Positions 16,696-23,978 of a stretch of DNA of 27,642 bases are shown here, one piece after another (the first letter of the stretch is position 1; every line of letters starts with the position of its first letter). Position numbers and translations under genes: made by a program. This DNA is from an uncultured Prevotella sp. GTDB taxonomy: Bacteria > Bacteroidota > Bacteroidia > Bacteroidales > Bacteroidaceae. The notes beneath the pieces were generated by a model, which was not told the origin of the DNA, searched no databases, and worked only from the letters and a program-made list of their open reading frames with translations. The DNA lies in contig NZ_URNN01000028.1 of the NCBI RefSeq assembly GCF_900549175.1, positions 1 through 27,642 on the forward strand, in the 5' to 3' direction.

Positions 16696-16728
16696 ATGAA
16701 AACAATCCATTTATCACAGATAAATTAC

Positions 16729-16736
16729 TAAATTTG
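16729..16736 (+). promoter_or_regulatory. -7 box TAAATTTG for cdd
   Basis: Exact TAnnTTTG match 19 bases before the cdd ATG, back to back with the LysM gene promoter 33 bases away. The leader would be short (about 14 bases). Confidence 0.55.
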
Positions 16737-16755
16737 CAATAAAATTATATTTATT

Positions 16756-17232
16756 ATGAAAAAACAAGTGATTGAATCAGTTATAGGTGTTTGCGGCATT
16801 GACGAACTCAGTGATGCCGAAAGACATCTGGTGGAAAAAGCCGTCGAAGCCACCCGGCGTTCCTATGCCCGTTATTCCCATTTCAAAGTAGGGGCGGCAC
16901 TGTTGCTCGAAGACGGCACCGAGGTCATCGGATGCAATCAGGAGAACGCAGCCTATCCCGTGACCATCTGTGCCGAACGGTCGGCGCTCTTTTCTGCCGG
17001 AGCCCAATACCCCGATCTGGCCGTGACAGCCATCGCCATCGCCGCACGCAACGAGCACGACGAACTGCTTGCCGAGCCCATCACTCCGTGCGGCAGCTGC
17101 CGTCAGGCCCTGATAGAGACCGAAACGAGATATGGCCGGCCGGTAAGGATCATCCTCTACGGCACAAGCCGCATCTATGTCATCGACGGCATCCGTCATC
17201 TCATGCCGCTGTCGTTCTCCAATTATAAGTAA
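16756..17232 (+). CDS. cdd: Cytidine deaminase
   Basis: Cytosolic zinc enzyme of 158 residues converting cytidine or deoxycytidine to the uridine form in pyrimidine salvage. It has the substrate loop SHFKVGAALLLEDG and zinc motif CAE at 72–74 (TICAERSAL, catalytic Glu74). Zinc ligands Cys112 and Cys115 lie in PCGSCRQ. The length matches the small tetrameric or Bacteroidota form. Its TAA is already part of the left arm of a 37-bp inverted repeat. Confidence 0.96.
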   Translation: MKKQVIESVIGVCGIDELSDAERHLVEKAVEATRRSYARYSHFKVGAALLLEDGTEVIGCNQENAAYPVTICAERSALFSAGAQYPDLAVTAIAIAARNEHDELLAEPITPCGSCRQALIETETRYGRPVRIILYGTSRIYVIDGIRHLMPLSFSNYK

Positions 17233-17338
17233 GAGTTCAGAGTGAAGAAGACAGAGGTATGATTAGCTTTGTTGCATGGTTCTGTTGCCACGCCCTGAGA
17301 GTAATCATACCTCTGTCCTCATCACTCTGAACTCTTAC
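17229..17338. repeat. Element B, copy 1: 37-bp inverted repeat carrying both stop codons
   Basis: Arms 17229–17265 and 17302–17338 match at 35 of 37 positions around a 36-base spacer. The arm begins GTAAGAGTTCAGAGTG and ends GAGGTATGATTA. The TAA of cdd (17230–17232) and the TAA of the convergent lipoprotein gene (17337–17335) are both provided by the GTAAGAG tips. Probable bidirectional transcript end. A related single arm lies at 20600–20636. Confidence 0.85.
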
Positions 17339-18798
17339 CTGTTAAAGTACTGATAGCATCCCGCGTCGGGCGTGTCACCACGGTCATACCCGTCACGGTC
17401 GGTGGCAAATGCGGGTATTGCATGCGCCCTGCCTATGGCTGTCGACAGTGAGTCGAGATGGAAATCGTAATAGAGATTATCCTCGTCGATGGTCCTGAAA
17501 TGCGCTTTCCCCTGTATCGAGTCATCGGGAGTTTCAAAAACAACATTCACATACTGCTCCGACTCCTTCATCTCCTCCGTCTCCGGAGTACGCATCACCA
17601 CATTCTCAAAGTAATAGACAAAGGGCACATCCGTCTCCCCGTCTCCCGTCTCACCCATTATCTCGTCACCGGCATAACCCGTTATCAGCGAGTTATGGCA
17701 CTCCAGCATGTACAGCGGGTAGTCATACCCGCCGGCGAAATTGGTGAAACGCAGGGCCACACCGCGGTCGCCGCTGAACGGATAGAACTGTGCCAGAGTG
17801 CAGTACACCAGCAGCGCACTGCCCCCGTATACCGACAGACAGTCGCCGAGAGTGTTGCTTATAAGACAGTTCACCAGAGAAATGTTTGAGTTGTAGCTCG
17901 TCAGCCCCGGCCCCTTGCAGTTGTGTATCGTGACATTTTCAAGGGCCAGGCGCACGTTGTCGGCATCATACGCCGCAGAATCGCAGACGATGCCATACTC
18001 CGCACTGTGTATGTCGGCATTGCACACGATGTTGCCCGTAGAGGAAGAATGGATGGTTATGCCGCGCCACTGCCCGCTCACACGGTCGTAAGGCAGATAG
18101 TCGAACATACGGTCAAGGCGGTCGCCGCGGAAAACCACGTCGCCGTCGCGCCCTTCGCCGGCAGGGTTTACAAGCAGGCGGCCGTACACGTCAATCCCCG
18201 CCCCACTGTGAAAGAACATCGCCGTGGGGGCATTGACGGTCAGGGTAGCCCCCTCTTCCACCCTTATGCCCTTTCTCACCACCACCGGTTTGCTTTCCGC
18301 TATCACCGTGTCACGCCTTACGATGATGCTGTCCACCATCAGGGCATCCCACGACCATGCCCGCAGATTGACACGCTGCTCCACGCCGCTCTGCAGGGTG
18401 AACACCAGGTCGTCGGCAACAAGTTGGGGTTCCGGCGTGCCTGTGGCCGTCGATGTCAGTTCTACAAACACCCTGATACTGTCGCCCTTGCGTATTTCGA
18501 GGCCGCCAGTCACACTTCCGAGCGTATTGTCAAGGTAGGTTCCGTCCACGTTCACCCTGAAACCGCTCTGGTTGCCATGCAGCAGGCGTACCTGGGCCAG
18601 CCTCAGTCCGTCATCATTCCTGTTGTACACCCAGAAAGTCTGCGTCGGGGTGGGCACCGCGCTGAATACGGTGTCAAGACTGACCGTATCGCGTGAAAAG
18701 GAAAGCTGGGCCGAACGGCTCGTCGTGAACGAGTCGTCATCACTACACGACGCCAACGCCGCCGTCAAGGCCATGATATAAAAAAACAGTCGTTTCAT
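17335..18798 (-). CDS. Lipoprotein with right-handed beta-helix
   Basis: Protein of 487 residues with a lipoprotein signal (MKRLFFYIMALTAALASC, lipobox LASC, Cys18) followed by Ser-Asp-Asp-Asp. It is therefore exported and lipid-anchored. About residues 170–400 contain repeating short strands and Asn/Gly turns (ITIHSSSTGNIVCNADIHSAEYGIVCD, ENVTIHNCKGPGLTSYNSNISLVNCLISN) typical of parallel beta-helix folds. The end, DRDGYDRGDTPDAGCYQY, resembles C-termini of other Bacteroidota beta-helix proteins. No catalytic site is recognisable; the role is unknown. The start codon sits in a terminator-like hairpin. Confidence 0.8.
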   Translation of the reverse strand: MKRLFFYIMALTAALASCSDDDSFTTSRSAQLSFSRDTVSLDTVFSAVPTPTQTFWVYNRNDDGLRLAQVRLLHGNQSGFRVNVDGTYLDNTLGSVTGGLEIRKGDSIRVFVELTSTATGTPEPQLVADDLVFTLQSGVEQRVNLRAWSWDALMVDSIIVRRDTVIAESKPVVVRKGIRVEEGATLTVNAPTAMFFHSGAGIDVYGRLLVNPAGEGRDGDVVFRGDRLDRMFDYLPYDRVSGQWRGITIHSSSTGNIVCNADIHSAEYGIVCDSAAYDADNVRLALENVTIHNCKGPGLTSYNSNISLVNCLISNTLGDCLSVYGGSALLVYCTLAQFYPFSGDRGVALRFTNFAGGYDYPLYMLECHNSLITGYAGDEIMGETGDGETDVPFVYYFENVVMRTPETEEMKESEQYVNVVFETPDDSIQGKAHFRTIDEDNLYYDFHLDSLSTAIGRAHAIPAFATDRDGYDRGDTPDAGCYQYFNR

Positions 18799-18819
18799 CT
18801 TAATGATAAAACGACTGTT
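18781..18819 (-). terminator. Terminator-like hairpin containing the start codon of the next gene
   Basis: Read on the minus strand, AACAGTCGTTT (18819–18809), a 13-base loop, and AAACGACTGTT (18795–18785) form a perfect 11-bp stem followed by a run of Ts and TATATC. This is the form of an intrinsic terminator 22 bases after the rubrerythrin stop. The ATG of the beta-helix lipoprotein gene (18798–18796) forms the end of the loop, and codons 2–5 form the 3' stem. Confidence 0.75.
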
Positions 18820-18841
18820 CCGCTATTTTATTGTATCACGA

Positions 18842-19405
18842 TTACTTGTTGTCGCCAAAATAGCGCTTGTAGAGCCCCATGAAACCGGCGCAGTGGCGTG
18901 CCTCGTCCTTTGCCATCTCATGAACGGTGTCGTGTGTGGCATCCATACCGGCAGCCTTGGCGTTCTTTGCAATGCGGAACTTGTCCTCGCAAGCGCCCTT
19001 CTCTGCTGCTATACGGGCCTCAAGGTTGGCCTTGGTGCTTCCCAGAACGTCACCGAGAAGCTCGGCGAACTTCGATGCGTGCTCAGCCTCCTCGAAAGCG
19101 TAGCGCTTGTATGCCTCTGCTATTTCGGGATATCCCTCACGGTCGGCCTGGCGGCTCATGGCAAGATACATGCCCACCTCGCAGCACTCACCGTTGAAGT
19201 GTGCGTTGAGGTCCTTTATCATTTCCTCGTCGGCACCCTCGTTCTTGGCTGCACCGAGTACGTGTACAGTGGCAAAATCAACTTCGCCGTCAACCGTCAT
19301 CTCTGTAAACTTAGACGCCGGAGCCTTGCAGAGAGGACATTTCTCCGGAGCGGCATCACCTTCGTATATGTATCCACATACGGAGCAGATAAACTTTTTC
19401 TTCAT
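18842..19405 (-). CDS. Rubrerythrin with N-terminal rubredoxin domain (reverse type)
   Basis: Non-haem iron peroxidase of 187 residues that detoxifies hydrogen peroxide in anaerobes. The rubredoxin-like iron centre is at the N-terminus (Cys7, Cys10, Cys23, Cys26). The di-iron four-helix domain follows, with carboxylate and His ligands in GECCEVGMY (72–80), EEAEHASKF (105–113) and HEMAKDEARH (162–171). This order is the reverse of classical rubrerythrin. The ATG at 19405 has AAAGGA upstream and follows a good promoter; an in-frame ATG at 19444 is too close to the promoter. The terminator-like hairpin follows. Confidence 0.93.
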   Translation of the reverse strand: MKKKFICSVCGYIYEGDAAPEKCPLCKAPASKFTEMTVDGEVDFATVHVLGAAKNEGADEEMIKDLNAHFNGECCEVGMYLAMSRQADREGYPEIAEAYKRYAFEEAEHASKFAELLGDVLGSTKANLEARIAAEKGACEDKFRIAKNAKAAGMDATHDTVHEMAKDEARHCAGFMGLYKRYFGDNK

Positions 19406-19445
19406 ATTCGTATTCCTTTTATTATATTGATGTTGAATAACCATG

Positions 19446-19477
19446 CAAAGTTAGACATTATCCCGCATACTGGCAAG
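19446..19477 (-). promoter_or_regulatory. Promoter of the rubrerythrin gene
   Basis: TAACTTTG (19453–19446) is an exact TAnnTTTG match, and CTTG (19477–19474) lies 20 bases upstream as a near -33 box. The leader is about 37 bases and includes AAAGGA before the ATG. No recognisable operator for a peroxide regulator was found. Confidence 0.65.
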
Positions 19478-19506
19478 CATTTCATAAGAAATATTCCACA
19501 CAATTC

Positions 19507-20517
19507 TTATTTTTTCCACTTTGCCCCGTCGCGCAGTACAAACTTTATCTTCTTGCCATCGGGCACATCGGGCCTCTCCCATTCGCCGCCGAAAAGCTGT
19601 ACGGTGGTCTTCCTGCCCTGCGGAGCCTTGTCCACTGCCTCCTGAACGGTAAAACAGTCGCCTATACCGTTTGCCGCCACCGACATGTCACGATGCACTA
19701 CATGCTTTTTCAGCGCCGGAACCTCCGCCGCCACGGCATCGGCAAGCAGCGAAGCCACCACGTGGGCGCCGTACACATTGTAGTGGGTGTTGTCCTGACG
19801 GCCCTTCGGCACCGACGGTTCCTCACCCGGCATGAACCACATGTGCAGTTTCTTCGAGGCCTCGCGCCCCATACCCTGCTCCAGTTCGTGGGTTATCCTG
19901 TTGGCGTCTACGAACGCCACGCCGAGTTGTTCAGCCACATTACGCGGTGCCACGATGTAGTCGCCGTGGGTGTCTACAAGGCTGTCACCCTCTTCTGCGG
20001 CGTCCACCTTCGTTGGTCCGGTCGTGTTGCGCAGCGCCTCGTCGTCATCGTTCTTGGGCACCACCTTCAGGAAGTTGCGGCGCACCACACTGTTTAACAA
20101 CACCGGTATGCCTCCCTTTTCGCGTGTCTCACGCACAAACTTTGCCAGATTGGCGTCGAACGTCGTACCCGGGTCTGTATGGCGGTCGGCCTTCGGCTTC
20201 TCGTCGTTGTGTCCGAACTGTATGAATACATAGTCGCCGGGACGTATCTTGTCCAGCACCACCTGCCATCGTCCCTCGTCTATAAAGCTCTTCGACGAGC
20301 GTCCGTTGACGGCATGGTTGTCTATGCGTATGCCGTCATCGAAATAGCACTGCAGCGCCATGCCCCATCCACGCTCCTTGTTTCCGTTCTTGATGCTCTT
20401 GTTGGCCATCGTCGAGTCGCCGATCATGAATATGGTCACCACCTTGTCCTGCTTGAACGCCGACAGCACGAGCAGTGCCGCAAGGGCATATACAAGTATT
20501 TTATATTTTCTCAACAT
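19507..20517 (-). CDS. CE12 rhamnogalacturonan acetylesterase (SGNH hydrolase) with CE8-like tail
   Basis: Predicted secreted esterase of 336 residues removing acetyl groups from pectic rhamnogalacturonan I. The N-terminus (MLRKYKILVYALAALLVLSAF) is a signal peptide or anchor. SGNH blocks: GDSTM at 33–37 (nucleophile Ser), VNGRSSKSF with Asn71-Gly, FGHND at 101–105, and DNTHYNVYGA with the catalytic Asp/His. The final 58 residues (279–336) start SVAANGIGDCFTVQEAVDKAP, which looks like the first strand-turn of a pectin methylesterase (CE8) but stops soon after. The frame is open back to 20616 only because repeats there lack stops; the ATG at 20517 gives the signal sequence. Confidence 0.85.
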   Translation of the reverse strand: MLRKYKILVYALAALLVLSAFKQDKVVTIFMIGDSTMANKSIKNGNKERGWGMALQCYFDDGIRIDNHAVNGRSSKSFIDEGRWQVVLDKIRPGDYVFIQFGHNDEKPKADRHTDPGTTFDANLAKFVRETREKGGIPVLLNSVVRRNFLKVVPKNDDDEALRNTTGPTKVDAAEEGDSLVDTHGDYIVAPRNVAEQLGVAFVDANRITHELEQGMGREASKKLHMWFMPGEEPSVPKGRQDNTHYNVYGAHVVASLLADAVAAEVPALKKHVVHRDMSVAANGIGDCFTVQEAVDKAPQGRKTTVQLFGGEWERPDVPDGKKIKFVLRDGAKWKK

Positions 20518-20531
20518 ATTTTTCTTTTTAG

Positions 20532-20551
20532 TTTTTTTTTTTTGGGGGGGG
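20532..20551. repeat. Homopolymer pair T12G8 before the CE12 gene
   Basis: Twelve T (20532–20543) are followed by eight G (20544–20551). On the gene's strand this is C8A12, beginning 34 bases and ending 15 bases upstream of the CE12 ATG, in the ribosome-binding region. Such tracts are prone to slippage. Confidence 0.8.
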
Positions 20552-20605
20552 AGGTGAAGTAGGTTGGGTAGGTGAAGTAGGTTAGGTAGGTGAAGTAGGT
20601 AATCA
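20552..20605. repeat. 18-bp tandem repeat, about three units
   Basis: AGGTGAAGTAGGTTGGGT (20552–20569) and AGGTGAAGTAGGTTAGGT (20570–20587) differ at one base. A third unit starts at 20588 and diverges after 13 bases. It lies between hisS and the CE12 gene, next to the homopolymer tract. Confidence 0.85.
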
Positions 20606-20636
20606 TACCTCTTCACTCATAACTCTTCACTCTTAC
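20600..20636. repeat. Element B, copy 2: solitary arm next to the hisS stop
   Basis: On the minus strand it starts GTAAGAGTGAAGAG two bases after the hisS TAA and ends GAGGTATGATTA. The first eight and last twelve bases match the arm of the inverted repeat at 17229–17338, and the middle differs. No opposite arm is seen here. Confidence 0.65.
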
Positions 20637-20637
20637 C

Positions 20638-21996
20638 TTAACAAACTCTCTCCACGAGCTCGTCGGGCGTAACGAGTGTCTGTTCGCCCGTAGCCATGTT
20701 CTTCAGCATCACCTTGCCTTCGCCTATCTCGTTTTCTCCGGCCAGGGCCACAAAGGGTATGGCCTTGGCGTTGGCATAAGCCATCTGCTTCTTCATCTTC
20801 ACGGCATCGGGATATATCTCGGTCTTGATGCCCGCCTCGCGTGTCCTGCGGGCTATTGGCATGCAATAGGCCGTCTCCTTCCCGCCGAAGTTGATGAAGA
20901 GCAGGCGTGTGCCCGTAACGGCTTCCTTCGGGAAGAGGTCGAGTGTGTTGAGAACGTCGTAGATGCGGTCGGCACCGAACGAGATGCCCACGCCGCTCAG
21001 TCCCGGCATACCGAAAATGCCGGTGAGGTTGTCGTAGCGTCCGCCACCGGTGATGCTGCCCATCGGCGTGTCGAGAGCCTTCACCTCGAATATGGCGCCG
21101 GTGTAGTAGTTCAGGCCGCGGGCGAGCGTAAGGTCGAGCTGTATCTCGTTGTTCAGCCCCACTGCCTTCAGCGTGTCGAGTATGAAGCGTGTCTCCTCCA
21201 CTCCCTTCAGTCCTGTCCCGCTGTCTTTCAGCACCTCGCTGATTGTCTGGAGCTTCTCGTCGTTTGTCCCGCCGAGCGATATGATGGGTTGCAGTTTGGC
21301 TATGGCCGCGTCGTCGAGCCCGTTGGCCTTCAGCTCTTCGTTCACCCCGTCAGGCCCTATCTTGTCGAGCTTGTCTATGGCCACCGTTATCACCGTTATC
21401 TTGTCGGCCTCGCCTATCACCTCGGCAATGCCGGTGAGAATCTTCCGGTTGTTTATCTTTATCTGCACGCGGATGCCCAGACGGCTGAACACCGTGTCTA
21501 CAATCTGCATCAGCTCCACCTCGTTGAGCAACGAGTCGCTGCCCACCACGTCGGCATCGCACTGGTAAAACTCGCGGTAGCGGCCCTTCTGCGGTCTGTC
21601 GGCACGCCACACGGGCTGTATCTGATAGCGCTTGAACGGCAGTTGCAGCTCGTCGCGGTGCATCACCACATAGCGTGCGAAGGGCACCGTAAGGTCGTAG
21701 CGCAGCCCCTTCTCGCATATGCACGATGCCAGCGACAGCGAGTCGCGGCAGGCAAGGGCTTCGTCGGTCACCTTGTTCAGATAGTCACCGCTGTTGAGCA
21801 CTCTGAAGAGCAGCTTGTCGCCCTCTTCGCCGTATTTGCCCAACAACGTGTGCAGCGTTTCCATTGCCGGTGTCTCTATCTGCTGGTAGCCGTAAAGCGC
21901 ATATACAGAGCGTATCGTGTCGAAGAGATAGTTGCGCTTGGCCATCTCCACCGTGGAGAAGTCGCGCGTTCCCTTGGGTATACTTGGTTTGTTCAC
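20638..21996 (-). CDS. hisS: Histidyl-tRNA synthetase
   Basis: Class II aminoacyl-tRNA synthetase of 452 residues, cytosolic. It contains class II motif 1 near the start (KGTRDF), motif 2 around RYQIQPVWRADRPQKGRYREFYQCDADVVG (123–152), the HisRS signature ARGLNYYTGAIFEV (292–305) and motif 3 GISFGADRIYDVL (337–349). A C-terminal anticodon-binding domain follows. LRYDLTVPFARYV (98–110) is the long-type variant seen in Bacteroidota and eukaryotes. The start is GTG. No promoter is visible directly upstream, so it is probably read through from purA across element A. Confidence 0.97.
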   Translation of the reverse strand: MNKPSIPKGTRDFSTVEMAKRNYLFDTIRSVYALYGYQQIETPAMETLHTLLGKYGEEGDKLLFRVLNSGDYLNKVTDEALACRDSLSLASCICEKGLRYDLTVPFARYVVMHRDELQLPFKRYQIQPVWRADRPQKGRYREFYQCDADVVGSDSLLNEVELMQIVDTVFSRLGIRVQIKINNRKILTGIAEVIGEADKITVITVAIDKLDKIGPDGVNEELKANGLDDAAIAKLQPIISLGGTNDEKLQTISEVLKDSGTGLKGVEETRFILDTLKAVGLNNEIQLDLTLARGLNYYTGAIFEVKALDTPMGSITGGGRYDNLTGIFGMPGLSGVGISFGADRIYDVLNTLDLFPKEAVTGTRLLFINFGGKETAYCMPIARRTREAGIKTEIYPDAVKMKKQMAYANAKAIPFVALAGENEIGEGKVMLKNMATGEQTLVTPDELVERVC

Positions 21997-22028
21997 GTTC
22001 TTTAATTATTAATTTTTAATTATTAATT

Positions 22029-22144
22029 GGGGAGAGTTAGGGAGTTAAGGAGTTAAGCCAAATGCCTGTGCAATGATTTGTGCTCATAATGCTATTGGCT
22101 TAACTCCTTAACTCCATTTAACTCCTTAACTTCCTTAACTCCAT
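22029..22144. repeat. Element A, copy 2: GGAGTTAA palindrome between purA and hisS
   Basis: It begins directly at the purA stop codon (22147–22145) and extends towards hisS. The core 22053–22103 starts TTAAGCCAA and ends TTGGCTTAA. It matches the inverted core of copy 1 (15629–15679) at 44 of 51 positions counted by eye. One flank carries five or so GGAGTTAA-type units; the other is shorter. Unlike copy 1 it lies between genes of the same direction. Confidence 0.85.
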
Positions 22145-23419
22145 TTAACTTCTCACTATGGTCTGTGCCCTGTCCGGACCTATCGAGATGATGGTGATGG
22201 GTGTCTCCAGTTCCTCCTCGAGGAATTTCACGTAGTTGTTGAACGCCTCGGGGAACTGCTCCTCGCTGGTCATCCGCGTCATGTCCGTCTTCCATCCCGG
22301 CAGCTCCCTGTATACGGGCTCTATGCCGCTTTCGATGCTGAATGGGAAACGGTCGGTCTCCACGCCGTTCTGCCTGTAGGCCACACACGCCTTGATGGTG
22401 TCGAAGCCGTCGAGCACGTCGCTCTTCATCATGATGAGCTTGGTCACGCCGTTCACCATTATTGCATACTTCAGCGCAACGAGGTCTATCCATCCGCAGC
22501 GGCGCTCACGTCCGGTCACGGCACCGTACTCGTGGCCGAGGTCGCGTATCTTCCTGCCCGTCTCGTCGAAGAGTTCTGTGGGGAACGGTCCGGCCCCCAC
22601 ACGTGTGCAGTAAGCCTTCATGATGCCGTAAACGTCGCCTATCTTGTTCGGGCCGATGCCCAGACCGGTGCAGGCTCCCGCGCATATCGTGTTCGACGAC
22701 GTGACGAAGGGGTACGAGCCGAAGTCGACATCGAGCATGGTGCCCTGTGCTCCCTCGCAGAGTATGGTCTTGCCCTCACGCAGCAGAGAGTTTATCTCGT
22801 GCTCGGAGTCAACGATGTTGAAGCCGCGCAGATACTCCACGCCCTCCATCCACTTCTTCTCCACGTCGGCGATGTCGTAATCGGTATAGCCCATCGACTT
22901 GAGTATGTTCTCGTGGCGCGTCTTGTGCTCACGGTATTTCTGTTCGAAATTGTCGAAGATGTCGCCCACACGCAGACCGTTGCGCGATATCTTGTCTGTA
23001 TACGTCGGACCGATGCCCTTGCCCGTGGTGCCCACCTTGCTCTTGCCCTTGGCGGCCTCGTAGGCGGCGTCGAGCACGCGGTGCGTGGGCATGATGAGAT
23101 GGGCCTTCCTGGATATGTGCAGACGGCTTTTCAGTTCGTGGCCGCTTGCCTCCAGTGCCTTGGCCTCGTCCATGAACAGGTCGGGGGCGAGCACCACGCC
23201 GTTGCCTATGACATTGATCTTTCCTCCCTGAAAAATTCCGGACGGTATGCTGCGCAGCACGTACTTCTCGCCTTCAAACTCCAATGTGTGTCCGGCGTTC
23301 GGACCGCCCTGAAAACGGGCCACCACATCGTAGTTGGGTGTAAGCACGTCTACAACCTTACCCTTTCCTTCGTCGCCCCACTGCAGTCCCAGCAGAACGT
23401 CAATCTTACCTTTATTCAT
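22145..23419 (-). CDS. purA: Adenylosuccinate synthetase
   Basis: Cytosolic GTP-dependent enzyme joining IMP and aspartate in the first committed step to AMP. The 424 residues hold the P-loop-like GDEGKGK at 15–21 with the catalytic Asp16, and NAGHTLEF with His44. The IMP-binding segment GTTGKGIGPTYTDK and the late YGAVTGRERRCGWIDL region are also present. The length is normal. The ATG overlaps the end of the upstream Fur-family gene by 8 bases, so the two are probably translationally coupled. Confidence 0.98.
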   Translation of the reverse strand: MNKGKIDVLLGLQWGDEGKGKVVDVLTPNYDVVARFQGGPNAGHTLEFEGEKYVLRSIPSGIFQGGKINVIGNGVVLAPDLFMDEAKALEASGHELKSRLHISRKAHLIMPTHRVLDAAYEAAKGKSKVGTTGKGIGPTYTDKISRNGLRVGDIFDNFEQKYREHKTRHENILKSMGYTDYDIADVEKKWMEGVEYLRGFNIVDSEHEINSLLREGKTILCEGAQGTMLDVDFGSYPFVTSSNTICAGACTGLGIGPNKIGDVYGIMKAYCTRVGAGPFPTELFDETGRKIRDLGHEYGAVTGRERRCGWIDLVALKYAIMVNGVTKLIMMKSDVLDGFDTIKACVAYRQNGVETDRFPFSIESGIEPVYRELPGWKTDMTRMTSEEQFPEAFNNYVKFLEEELETPITIISIGPDRAQTIVRS

Positions 23420-23915
23420 TGTCTTTATCTTTTTGTGGTTTCTTTTTCGCCTTGCTAATGCGCTGTTTTGTTATCTGGGTCTGACAAGTGCTGCATATTC
23501 CGTACAGATACAGCGAGAAGCCGTCTTTGCGGAACCGCTTCAGGTGCACTGCGGCCACGGCCTCGTCTATCTCTGCCGACCTGAACTCCGTCACCTTGCC
23601 GCACACCGTGCATATCTGATGGCAGTGGCTGCCGCCGTCGTAGCAGGCCTCATACTTCGTGTTACCCTGAAAGCGGTGGCGTATGACGAGCCTCAGTTCC
23701 ATGAACAGCCGCATCGTGTTATACAGTGTGGCGCGGCTCACGGGGAACCGCAGGTCGCGCCTGAGCTTCCCGCCGAGCTCGTCGAGGGTGAAATGCCCGT
23801 CCATACCGTAAACGGCATCGAGTATGGCATAGCGCTCGGGGGTCTTGCGGTGGCCGTTCATGTCGAGATAGCCGTCCAGTATCTGCCTTACGGAAGCCTT
23901 TACTTCATCTTTCAT
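23412..23915 (-). CDS. Fur-family metalloregulator (Fur/PerR/Zur type)
   Basis: DNA-binding repressor of 167 residues. A winged-helix domain at about 10–85 has the recognition-helix region PVSRATLYNTMRLF. The metal-binding dimer domain holds SHCHQICTVC (Cys102, Cys105) and CSTC (Cys141, Cys144), forming the structural zinc site. Whether it senses iron, peroxide or zinc cannot be decided. The C-terminus is Lys-rich. It is first gene of an apparent fur–purA(–hisS) transcript. Confidence 0.92.
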   Translation of the reverse strand: MKDEVKASVRQILDGYLDMNGHRKTPERYAILDAVYGMDGHFTLDELGGKLRRDLRFPVSRATLYNTMRLFMELRLVIRHRFQGNTKYEACYDGGSHCHQICTVCGKVTEFRSAEIDEAVAAVHLKRFRKDGFSLYLYGICSTCQTQITKQRISKAKKKPQKDKDNE

Positions 23916-23940
23916 TTGCGACTACACTTCATCAACCGTA

Positions 23941-23948
23941 CAAAATTA
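23941..23948 (-). promoter_or_regulatory. -7 box TAATTTTG for the fur–purA unit
   Basis: Exact TAnnTTTG on the minus strand, about 25 bases before the Fur-family ATG at 23915. No convincing -33 TTTG at the usual distance. The flanking AT-rich DNA could hold a Fur-type operator, but I see no clear palindrome. Confidence 0.5.
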
Positions 23949-23978
23949 CTATAATTTCGCCAAATAACAGCCATGTGG

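Noticed and set aside
20518..20616. N-terminal extension of the CE12 protein (repeated His-Leu-Pro-Asn-Leu-Leu)
   Set aside because: It is a translation of the 18-bp tandem repeat and homopolymer tract; the signal peptide starts at the ATG at 20517.
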